The translations under genes and the position numbers were made by a program. This document shows, one piece after another, positions 1 to 5,487 of a stretch of DNA of 12,366 nt. How positions within the stretch are numbered: the first letter of the stretch is position 1; each line of letters begins with the position of its first letter. Below the pieces are notes generated by a model that was not told where the DNA came from, did not search any database, and was given only the letters and a program-made list of their open reading frames with translations. The stretch comes from Candidatus Anoxychlamydiales bacterium (lineage in GTDB: Bacteria > Chlamydiota > Chlamydiia > Chlamydiales > SM23-39): the NCBI GenBank assembly GCA_011064865.1, contig JAAKFX010000041.1:1-12366 (forward strand), given 5' to 3'.

Positions 1-819
1 AGTGGTGGGATGTTCAAACTTAAAATAAAAGGAGCACATTATACAAGTCAGCTTCTTGATGTTATGGTTACTGAAGACTATGTTGGCTCAGGAATTTCAG
101 ATATAAGAAAAGATTTAATAGACAAGTATGCAACAGATTTTACTTATACAAATATAGCAACAAATACAACTCCTACAGATATTAAATTTATAAATAAACC
201 TTTACTTGATTGTATGATACAGCTTGATATTCTTGCAGATGAAGATACTTATATAGATAATGACAAGGATTTTCATACATTTGCAAAGAGTTCGCAGAAC
301 AACGACAATGAAGCTGTTGTTTGGGATGACTCCCTTATCGAGCTAAAAGGATTAGGAACTGATAGTTTGGAGGTTAGAAATAAAATTACTGTTTATGGTG
401 AGGCAGGTAGTCTTCCTGTTATTGCTACTTCTGAAGACTCTGCCTCCCAAACCACTTTTCGTGCTAAAGAAAAAGTAATCACGGATACAAGCATAACTGA
501 TCCAGATATTGCACAATCTGTAGGAGATGCTGAGAATACTCAACTAAACCAGCCAACTGAAGAAGGTAGTGCTAATTGTTACTTTATGCCAAAGCTTAAT
601 CCAGGTGATATGATTTATGTAATTTACCCTCCTTACAAGGTGCATTCAAGATTCAGGGCAGTTAAATATGTATTTAATGTTCCAAATGAAACCACAGAAG
701 TTTTCTTCAATCAAGAAAGAACTATTCCTAAGTTGTTTAAAGACAGAATCCTAGCAGAGCAAGGAGCAGAAAGGATAGTCAATCCACATAATATGACTCA
801 ATCTTACAACTTTACCTTT
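1..819 (+). other. Tail-hub-like (gp27/XkdQ-like) segment of the chimeric ORF
   Basis: Residues ~1-268 from the ATG at 10. Features that suggest a baseplate or tail hub protein are a 'DIRKDLIDKYATDFTYTNI' stretch, followed by 'IKFINKPLLDCMIQLDIL' (compare the family's 'i.f.nkpvwdci.eLae'), then a block 'FRAKEKVITDTSI' and 'PKLNPGDMIYVIYPP', close to the hub pattern 'YGvRe..i.D.sI ... GnP.LnpGD.v.V'. This is pattern memory, not a search. Long A or T homopolymers, common in the rest of the window, are almost absent here and begin near 890, which fits a different origin. No neighbouring tail genes are visible. Confidence 0.5.
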
Positions 820-2025
820 GATAATGAAAACTTATATGTAACATCAAATGTAGATCGCGATAAAACTGCAATTTATGAGTACGATTTAAAAGAAAAAAAA
901 TTATCAAAATTAATATTTGAGAATCGATATGTTGATGTATCTAATCTAATAGCATCTAAAAAAAGAAAAAAAATCACAGCGGCCTCTTATACAACCGATA
1001 AAACTAAATTTGTTTTTTTTGATAAAGAGAGAAAAAAGATTCAAAAATTTGTAGATGATAAGCTATCAAAGTATGAAAATTATTTTGTCTCTCTCTCTGA
1101 TGATGAGACAAAATTTATTGTTCATTCTGTAAATGATAGAACAAGAGGTTCATATTATTTATTTAATTCAAAAAATTTCAAACTAAAGAAGCTATTTGAT
1201 GCATCTCCTTGGCTTCATGAGAAAGATTTAGCTAAAATGATTCCAATTTCATATAAAGCTAGAGATGGCCTTGTTATTCATGGTTATCTAACTTTGCCTG
1301 TCGATAAATCAAAAAAGTCTGTAGCTTTAGTTGTTCATCCGCATGGAGGGCCTTGGGTTAGAGATTATTGGGGATTTAATCCTGAAGTTCAATTTCTAGC
1401 AAATCAAGGATATGCAGTTTTGCAAATGAACTATCGAGGATCTACTGGCTATGGTAAAAAATTTGTCGAAGCTAGTTTCAAGCAGTGGGGCTTAAAAATG
1501 CAAGATGATATTACTGATGGTGTTTTGTGGACTATTAATCAAAAAATAGCAGATTCTAAAAAAATTGCGATTTATGGTGCTAGCTATGGTGGTTATGCAG
1601 CTTTGATGGGTATTGTAAAAACTCCTAATCTTTATGCCGCTGCTGTAGATTATGTAGGTGTATCTAATATGTTTACATTTTTAGAAACTCTGCCGCCTTA
1701 TTGGATATTAGAAAAACAAATGCTTAATGAAATGGTAGGGGATCCAAAAAAAGATAAAGAGCAGTTTATTGAAACATCACCTGCTTTAAATGCTGATAAA
1801 ATAAAAACTCCTCTTTTGATAGCTCAAGGAGCTAATGATCCTAGAGTGAAAAAATCAGAGTCTGATCAAATGGTTGAAGCTTTGAAAACACAGGGGATTG
1901 AAGTTGAATATATGGTAAAAGATAATGAAGGTCATGGATTTCACAACGAGGAGAATAGATTCGATTTTTATAGAGCTATGAAAATATTTTTAAATAAATA
2001 TATTGGAAATAAAAAAGCTAATTAG
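1..2025 (+). CDS. Chimeric ORF: phage tail-hub-like N-terminus joined to S9 prolyl oligopeptidase catalytic domain (5' end open)
   Basis: The frame is open to the left edge; the first ATG is at 10, with no spaced ribosome site before it, so the true start probably lies outside the window. Residues (counted from that ATG) ~1-268 look like a phage tail hub protein. Residues ~272-671 look like the end of an S9 family serine peptidase. The peptidase part has a late beta-propeller strand ('LYVTSNVDRDK'), the HPHGGPW oxyanion region near 443-449, the nucleophile Ser525 in GASYGGY, Asp610 in GANDPR and His642 in EGHGF. That gives a complete Ser-Asp-His triad. Family enzymes cleave short peptides after proline or similar residues and normally carry a full propeller of several hundred residues; most of it is missing here. 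The propeller restricts substrate access, so function as written is doubtful. Either a real fusion or, more likely, a joined-up contig. The peptidase assignment is secure; the fusion is not. Confidence 0.8.
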   Translation, partial: SGGMFKLKIKGAHYTSQLLDVMVTEDYVGSGISDIRKDLIDKYATDFTYTNIATNTTPTDIKFINKPLLDCMIQLDILADEDTYIDNDKDFHTFAKSSQNNDNEAVVWDDSLIELKGLGTDSLEVRNKITVYGEAGSLPVIATSEDSASQTTFRAKEKVITDTSITDPDIAQSVGDAENTQLNQPTEEGSANCYFMPKLNPGDMIYVIYPPYKVHSRFRAVKYVFNVPNETTEVFFNQERTIPKLFKDRILAEQGAERIVNPHNMTQSYNFTFDNENLYVTSNVDRDKTAIYEYDLKEKKLSKLIFENRYVDVSNLIASKKRKKITAASYTTDKTKFVFFDKERKKIQKFVDDKLSKYENYFVSLSDDETKFIVHSVNDRTRGSYYLFNSKNFKLKKLFDASPWLHEKDLAKMIPISYKARDGLVIHGYLTLPVDKSKKSVALVVHPHGGPWVRDYWGFNPEVQFLANQGYAVLQMNYRGSTGYGKKFVEASFKQWGLKMQDDITDGVLWTINQKIADSKKIAIYGASYGGYAALMGIVKTPNLYAAAVDYVGVSNMFTFLETLPPYWILEKQMLNEMVGDPKKDKEQFIETSPALNADKIKTPLLIAQGANDPRVKKSESDQMVEALKTQGIEVEYMVKDNEGHGFHNEENRFDFYRAMKIFLNKYIGNKKAN

Positions 2026-2145
2026 CTATGGATATCCCAAGGAATTACTAGATCATCTTTAGAAACAGTATATCTATTCATTCTCAATTTATAATTTTTT
2101 AATAATAAATAAAAAAAAAATTAAATTTAAAAAAACACTCGAATT

Positions 2146-2164
2146 TTGATGATGTCATCATCAA
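2146..2164. repeat. 19-bp palindrome, 9-bp arms
   Basis: TTGATGATG-T-CATCATCAA: both arms match perfectly around one central base. It could be a dimer-binding operator or a small hairpin. No T-run follows, so a terminator is unlikely. It sits about 120 bases after the S9 stop codon, away from any visible start codon. Confidence 0.6.
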
Positions 2165-2329
2165 TATTCACGGCAAAATAACATAAACAACTAAAAACAA
2201 ATAGCTTATAAGGCTGGACTTGATCTAGATTCCTTGAAATTTATTTTCTTATATGGATTAACTTTTCGAGTTAAGGATTTATTTGAATGGAAAATTACCC
2301 AGGATCGGACGCTTTTTAGAACTTTTTCA

Positions 2330-2379
2330 TGGGATAAAAACGTCGGTAAATGTTTACTTTTACCTACATTATTATCCCA
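2330..2379. repeat. Imperfect inverted repeat, 21-nt arms
   Basis: Arms 2330-2350 and 2359-2379 pair at 18 of 21 positions around an 8-base loop: TGGGATAA with TTATCCCA outside and GGTAAA with TTTACC inside. The inner part can also fold as GTAAA-TG-TTTAC. It lies 40 bases downstream of tRNA-Leu on that gene's strand but is not followed by a T-run on either strand, so it is not a standard terminator. It may be a structured RNA, a processing hairpin or a miniature-element remnant. Confidence 0.55.
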
Positions 2380-2418
2380 GATATTTTGCTTTGTCAATAT
2401 AAATAAGAGTTACCAAAA

Positions 2419-2500
2419 TGCCCAGGATAGGACTCGAACCTACATACCTCGCGGCACCAGATCCTAAGTCTGGCGTGTCTACCAATTTCACCACCTGGGC
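2419..2500 (-). tRNA. tRNA-Leu (anticodon UAG)
   Basis: Read on the minus strand the 82-nt gene has the acceptor stem GCCCAGG/CCTGGGC with discriminator A, a D-arm containing AAATTGGTAGAC, an anticodon stem CCAGA/TCTGG around the loop CTTAGGA (anticodon TAG), a long variable arm as expected of a class II tRNA, and a T-arm with GGTTCGAGTCC. CCA is not encoded, so it must be added after transcription. It reads CUA codons and, by wobble, other CUN leucine codons. A sigma70-like promoter lies just upstream. Confidence 0.95.
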
Positions 2501-2518
2501 GTGAAAGATTTGATATAT

Positions 2519-2547
2519 AATTTAGGGTTTTTAAAGGTTTTAGTCAA
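2519..2547 (-). promoter_or_regulatory. Putative tRNA-Leu promoter
   Basis: On the minus strand TTGACT (2547-2542), a 17-base spacer and TAAATT (2524-2519) lie 18 bases before the tRNA 5' end. The -35 box differs from consensus at one base. Promoter called by eye only. Confidence 0.6.
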
Positions 2548-2590
2548 GAAATGGAATTTTTTCTTTAAAGGTTTTATTTAATAAAAGTCC

Positions 2591-2619
2591 TTGTTTTTAT
2601 TTTTTTTATAGCTTAGATT
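2591..2619 (+). promoter_or_regulatory. Weak putative promoter for the secreted-protein gene
   Basis: TTGTTT (2591-2596), a 17-base T-rich spacer and TAGATT (2614-2619), about 39 bases before the ATG at 2658. T-rich DNA makes such matches common, so confidence is low. Confidence 0.3.
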
Positions 2620-2657
2620 TTTTGAGCTTTTTAAAGAAAATATTTTAGAGGAAATTT

Positions 2658-2975
2658 ATGAATAAAATTAAGGTAGGCTTTTTATTTTTATTAATATCAT
2701 TTGGTTCTTTAAATACTTTAGTAGCAGATGGAGCTAAAGAAGAAAAATCTGATTTTTCTCAATCTTTGGGAAAGCTTCACTATACGAATATTATTCAAGA
2801 CTCGAATATTAATTATATTATTTTAAGTGATAATTCTAGATGGAGCATAAAAGATAGTGATGATGAAACCGATTTTTTATCTATTGTAAAACAGTGGCAA
2901 GTAGGTGATGATATTCAAATATTAGATCCAGAGACACGAGTTGGGGAATATTATTTAAAAAATAATGCAACCTGA
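2658..2975 (+). CDS. Small secreted protein, first half of a frame-split duplicated-domain gene
   Basis: The product has 105 residues. A typical signal peptide (MNKIKVGFLFLLISFGSLNTLVA, likely cut before Asp24) points to the periplasm or outer envelope; there is no lipobox cysteine. The start has an AGAGGA ribosome site (2647-2652) five bases before the ATG. The mature part holds one domain with the pattern 'II.DSN..YIILSDNSRWSI ... W.VGDDIQIL', probably beta-rich. The frame ends at TGA 2973-2975. In the +1 frame the protein continues as a second, similar domain. Dropping one base near 2971-2973 joins the two halves into a protein of about 190 residues. I do not recognise the family or function. 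Likely a frameshifted gene, a sequencing error, or two translationally coupled genes. Confidence 0.65.
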   Translation: MNKIKVGFLFLLISFGSLNTLVADGAKEEKSDFSQSLGKLHYTNIIQDSNINYIILSDNSRWSIKDSDDETDFLSIVKQWQVGDDIQILDPETRVGEYYLKNNAT

Positions 2976-3237
2976 TGAATCTATTTTTGTTGAATTAGAT
3001 AAATCAAATCGTACAGATGTTTTGGGATATACAATCATTCAAATTGATAAGAAGGGATACTATATTAAAACCGATAATGATATTTCTTGGAGTGTTGGTT
3101 GGATGGACTCTTGGATTGCATGTGATTGGCAAAAAGGAGATAAAATTATTTTAAGTCATAGTAAGAAAAAAGAATTTCTTTTAATAAATCTCAATACTAC
3201 AGAGGCTATTTACGCAGATAAAACTGTATGGAAATAA
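2965..3237 (+). CDS. Second half of the frame-split duplicated-domain gene
   Basis: This 90-codon frame starts at ATG 2965, overlaps the end of the upstream frame by 11 bases and has no signal peptide or ribosome site of its own. Its domain resembles the first one: 'YTIIQIDKKGYYIKTDND' against 'YTNIIQDSNINYIILSDN', then 'ISWSV ... W.KGDKIIL' against 'SRWSI ... W.VGDDIQI'. The segment EFLLINLNTTEAIY near its end matches, without gaps, the reading EYYLKNNAT-DESIF that appears at the join if one base is dropped. This is strong internal evidence that both frames were one gene. As a separate cytoplasmic protein it would make little sense. The function is unknown. Confidence 0.55.
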   Translation: MQPDESIFVELDKSNRTDVLGYTIIQIDKKGYYIKTDNDISWSVGWMDSWIACDWQKGDKIILSHSKKKEFLLINLNTTEAIYADKTVWK

Positions 3238-3267
3238 AATTATTGTAAGGAGGATGAAATTTATTTC
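3231..3267. terminator. Possible weak bidirectional terminator between convergent genes
   Basis: GAAATAAA (3231-3238) pairs perfectly with TTTATTTC (3260-3267), with two more pairs inside. Both arms contain the AAA-TAA end of their gene. The stem is nearly all A-T and weak, and no long T-run follows, so this is a tentative call. Confidence 0.25.
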
Positions 3268-3743
3268 TCGTCTGTAGTTACGATCTCTTCAGGCTCATAT
3301 ACAGGAAATGCTTCGAAGCCCGCTTCTCTAATTGCAAAAATTAGTTTAGCAACAGGATCCCAAGAGGCATTTCTGTCGATGTGAAGTAGGATTTGAGTTT
3401 GATGTTTATCTTTTGGAAGAAGACCTATTTGATGTTGATAGTTAAGCTCTTTTTGGATTCTTTGAAGATTTTCCATAGGATATGCTTGAATCTCTGTCAT
3501 CCATTGATAGTCTCCAGTGTCAGTGATGCTAATATTAATTTGATGAGATTCATCAGATGGTTGTATCGGATATGCTCCTTTCTCTGTTTGAAGCTGAACC
3601 AGATTTAATTTGGTGTCATATAAAGAGGCTCTAGAAACAGCTAGCGTTGCAAAAAAAGCTAACATTAAAAATAGAAAATCGATCATAGGAGCAAAATTGA
3701 AATTAGATTTAGATTTTAAATGTTCTTCTGGTATGAGACTCAC
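3261..3743 (-). CDS. exbD: ExbD/TolR-family biopolymer transport protein
   Basis: The 160-residue product is a small inner-membrane protein of the proton-driven ExbB-ExbD (TolQ-TolR) motor. It has a short cytoplasmic N-terminus, one membrane helix at about 17-37 (FAPMIDFLFLMLAFFATLAV) and a periplasmic domain. Asp22 in the helix matches the proton-carrying Asp of ExbD/TolR. The C-terminal block 'LHIDRNASWDPVAKLIFAIREAGF' is the usual family ending. The start codon is GTG, inside the exbB stop (GTGA overlap), with AGGAG seven bases upstream, so the two are translationally coupled. ExbD versus TolR cannot be settled here: no tonB, tolA, tolB or pal gene lies next to it. Family assignment is firm; the energised partner is unknown. 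Confidence 0.88.
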   Translation of the reverse strand: MSLIPEEHLKSKSNFNFAPMIDFLFLMLAFFATLAVSRASLYDTKLNLVQLQTEKGAYPIQPSDESHQINISITDTGDYQWMTEIQAYPMENLQRIQKELNYQHQIGLLPKDKHQTQILLHIDRNASWDPVAKLIFAIREAGFEAFPVYEPEEIVTTDEK

Positions 3744-4486
3744 AGATCGTCTCCTTTTTTTGCTTTAGTTTTAGCATTTATAAGAGGAGATAGTCCAAAA
3801 GCTTGATTCTCTACTGCATTAAGCATTTTTACTAATCTATATTTTAGGGTTGCATGAAATATCATTGCGATAATTGCAACAATAAGACCAGCAACTGTTG
3901 TTCCGATAGCGATACCGAGTCCATCGAAAAGTGATGACATAGTATCTATAGATTTATTTATGTCATAAAAGGCATAAAACATACCGATAACAGTACCGAG
4001 CAGACCTAGCATCGGCGCTATTACGACGATGTCATTTAAAAGACCTATTTTTTGCCAAAATTTAGTAGTAAATCTTTGTCCTTCAGATTTCATAGTTTGA
4101 GCAACAAATTGAGGCCCGTGAGATCTAACACTTAGAGCGGAAGATATTATGCTAGCGAATAGATGACCTTGACAATTACAATAGTTTATCGCTTTGTCAA
4201 ACTCTTTATTTAAAAGATAGGTTTTTACATCTTTAGTAACTTGAGGATTCATATTATTTTTTTCTCTAAAAGTAAAAAGACAATACATCCAAATACTCAC
4301 AGTTGCGATAGATAGTACGATTAAAACAGCATATATAACAGGGGAGGCTGAAAAAATTTCTTTAACATCTAAAGTAGATGTCAAAGTCTCTTTTATTAAG
4401 TTTGTCTTTTCATCTGCTATTATTGGAAAGAGAAATAGATTTATAAGTGCAAAAACTAACAGTTTAGAAATTTTAAACCTTTTCAT
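3740..4486 (-). CDS. exbB: ExbB/TolQ/MotA-family proton channel protein
   Basis: The 248-residue inner-membrane product forms the channel ring around ExbD and uses the proton gradient to drive an envelope process. The N-terminus (KISKLLVFALINLFLFPIIADE) looks like a signal sequence, as in the longer ExbB forms. Membrane helices lie at about 48-72, 148-174 and 190-212. The second and third helices carry the family blocks 'APMLGLLGTVIGMFYAF' and 'GLGIAIGTTVAGLIVAI', including the pore threonines T165 and T196/T197. The start ATG has GGAGAT eight bases upstream and a plausible promoter at 4553-4524. It overlaps exbD by four bases, forming a two-gene operon transcribed towards the secreted-protein gene. 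Confidence 0.9.
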   Translation of the reverse strand: MKRFKISKLLVFALINLFLFPIIADEKTNLIKETLTSTLDVKEIFSASPVIYAVLIVLSIATVSIWMYCLFTFREKNNMNPQVTKDVKTYLLNKEFDKAINYCNCQGHLFASIISSALSVRSHGPQFVAQTMKSEGQRFTTKFWQKIGLLNDIVVIAPMLGLLGTVIGMFYAFYDINKSIDTMSSLFDGLGIAIGTTVAGLIVAIIAMIFHATLKYRLVKMLNAVENQAFGLSPLINAKTKAKKGDDL

Positions 4487-4523
4487 GAAAGTTTATCTCC
4501 ATGCATTGAATGAGCTATTTTGC

Positions 4524-4553
4524 ATAGTAGCAATTTATTTTTTAAATCCGCAA
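4524..4553 (-). promoter_or_regulatory. Putative exbB-exbD promoter
   Basis: On the minus strand TTGCGG (4553-4548), an 18-base spacer and TACTAT (4529-4524), giving a leader of roughly 30 bases before the exbB ATG at 4486. Called by eye. Confidence 0.45.
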
Positions 4554-4602
4554 GAAAATAACTAAAAAATTTTTAAATGTAGCTTCAAAGTTTTAGTTTT
4601 TT

Positions 4603-4608
4603 TATACT
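4603..4608 (+). promoter_or_regulatory. Putative -10 box of trmB, implying a leaderless message
   Basis: TATACT, five of six bases of the consensus, ends only seven bases before the trmB ATG at 4616. Transcription would begin at or next to the start codon. No good -35 box is visible at the right distance, and no ribosome site precedes the ATG. Confidence 0.4.
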
Positions 4609-4615
4609 TTTTGCT

Positions 4616-5278
4616 ATGAAAAAAAGTGATTTACATATTCCGTTTGAGTTTGAAAATAGAAGACCTATCATTCTAAATAGGCTTTTATATGTACCATCTA
4701 ATTATGATAAACATCAGCTATTTAATGAAGATATTGTATTTGAAAATGATAATAATATAGCTATTGAATATTGCTCAGGTAATGGCGATTGGATTATTGA
4801 AAAAGCAAAAACAAATCCAAATATAAATTTTATAGCTGTCGAGATGAAGTTTGAGAGAGCTAGAAAGATTTGGGTGAAAATGCACAATCAAAATCTAAAA
4901 AATTTATTTGTAGTTTTAGCAGAGGCTTTTACTTTTACAAAGTTTTATTTAAAAGATAGAGATGTATTTGAAGTTTTTATTAATTTTCCAGATCCTTGGC
5001 CTAAAAAAAAACATAAAAAAAATAGACTGATAAAAAAAGCTTTTTTAAAAGATGTTGCAAGAGTACTCAAAAAAGATAGCTTTATTACCATTGTTACAGA
5101 TCATATCTCATATAGAGATGAGATAATCGATACTTTTTTAAAATCTTTAGAATATAGAGCTGTTTTTCAAAAACCATACTTTGTTCAAAATATACAAAAC
5201 TTTGGCTCGTCTTTTTTCGATACTCTTTTTAAATCAAAAGGAAAAGCTATAAATTTTTTGAAATTTCAAAGAGTTTAA
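4616..5278 (+). CDS. trmB: tRNA (guanine-N7-)-methyltransferase TrmB
   Basis: The 220-residue cytoplasmic enzyme transfers a methyl group from S-adenosylmethionine to N7 of G46 in the tRNA variable loop. It has a Rossmann-fold methyltransferase domain: the SAM-binding loop 'IEYCSGNGDWI' at 50-60, an acidic Glu76 at the end of the next strand (FIAVE), and the TrmB signature 'NFPDPWPKKKHKKNRL' at 123-138. The C-terminal GSSFFDTLFKSKGKAI stretch corresponds to the family's T.FE..F...G..I motif. The N-terminal 'LHIPFEFENRRPIIL' matches the start seen in chlamydial-type TrmB and supports the ATG at 4616, although no Shine-Dalgarno is present. The stop codon is four bases from the 3' end of the opposite-strand tRNA-Pro. 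It is divergent from exbB. Confidence 0.92.
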   Translation: MKKSDLHIPFEFENRRPIILNRLLYVPSNYDKHQLFNEDIVFENDNNIAIEYCSGNGDWIIEKAKTNPNINFIAVEMKFERARKIWVKMHNQNLKNLFVVLAEAFTFTKFYLKDRDVFEVFINFPDPWPKKKHKKNRLIKKAFLKDVARVLKKDSFITIVTDHISYRDEIIDTFLKSLEYRAVFQKPYFVQNIQNFGSSFFDTLFKSKGKAINFLKFQRV

Positions 5279-5282
5279 ATGG

Positions 5283-5357
5283 TCGGGGTAGAGGGATTTG
5301 AACCCCCGACCTACTGGTCCCAAACCAGCCGCGCTAGCCAAGCTGCGCTATACCCCG
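5283..5357 (-). tRNA. tRNA-Pro (anticodon UGG)
   Basis: Read on the minus strand the 75-nt gene has the acceptor stem CGGGGTA/TACCCCG with discriminator A, a D-arm with AGCGCAGCTTGGCTAGCGC, an anticodon stem GCTGG/CCAGT around the loop TTTGGGA (anticodon TGG), and the T-arm GGGGGTTCAAATCCC. CCA is not encoded. As the UGG species it can read all CCN proline codons by wobble. Its promoter abuts that of pgi. Confidence 0.96.
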
Positions 5358-5371
5358 AATTTGAAATCAAT

Positions 5372-5400
5372 ATTTTATAATAACTATCTGTTTTGAGCAA
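5372..5400 (-). promoter_or_regulatory. Putative tRNA-Pro promoter
   Basis: On the minus strand TTGCTC (5400-5395), a 17-base spacer and TAAAAT (5377-5372), 14 bases before the tRNA 5' end. Its -35 box overlaps the -35 box of the pgi promoter on the other strand. Confidence 0.6.
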
Positions 5401-5421
5401 TTCAAAAAAGAATTTTATTAA
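5393..5421 (+). promoter_or_regulatory. Putative pgi promoter
   Basis: TTGAGC (5393-5398), a 17-base spacer and TATTAA (5416-5421), about 66 bases before the pgi ATG. It shares four bases of its -35 box with the tRNA-Pro promoter. Confidence 0.45.
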
Positions 5422-5487
5422 TTTCGCTAAAATTTTCTTGCTCTTTTGCTCCTTTATATGTCATTTTTTAAGAAAAGAGGTTTTTTT

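Larger units (their letters stand above)
2026..2418. other. Gene-free stretch with palindrome and inverted repeat
   Basis: About 390 bases between the S9 frame and tRNA-Leu. Short frames on both strands here (about 63 and 77 codons) run through the inverted repeat or into the tRNA and lack ribosome sites, so I do not call genes. The stretch holds a 19-base palindrome (2146-2164), a partial copy of the adjacent tRNA-Leu 3' end (2298-2310) and an imperfect inverted repeat (2330-2379). No convincing terminator follows the S9 stop codon. Confidence 0.7.

Noticed and set aside
352..543. 63-codon minus-strand frame within the tail-hub-like segment.
   Set aside because: Antisense to a longer, better-supported frame and with no recognisable motif.
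2206..2467. Two overlapping frames of 63 (-) and 77 (+) codons.
   Set aside because: They run through the inverted repeat, and the plus-strand one reads through the antisense of tRNA-Leu, giving a familiar spurious 'DRTRTYIPRG' peptide. No ribosome sites.
3247..3277. Perfect AAGGAGG directly followed by an eight-codon ATG frame (3254-3277).
   Set aside because: The ribosome site has no spacer before the ATG and the frame runs antisense into the exbD end. It is the loop of the weak hairpin between convergent genes, so I do not call a peptide gene.
5446..5487. Upstream TTG start that would add 14 residues to Pgi.
   Set aside because: No ribosome site precedes it, while AAGAGG sits at the right distance before the ATG at 5488.
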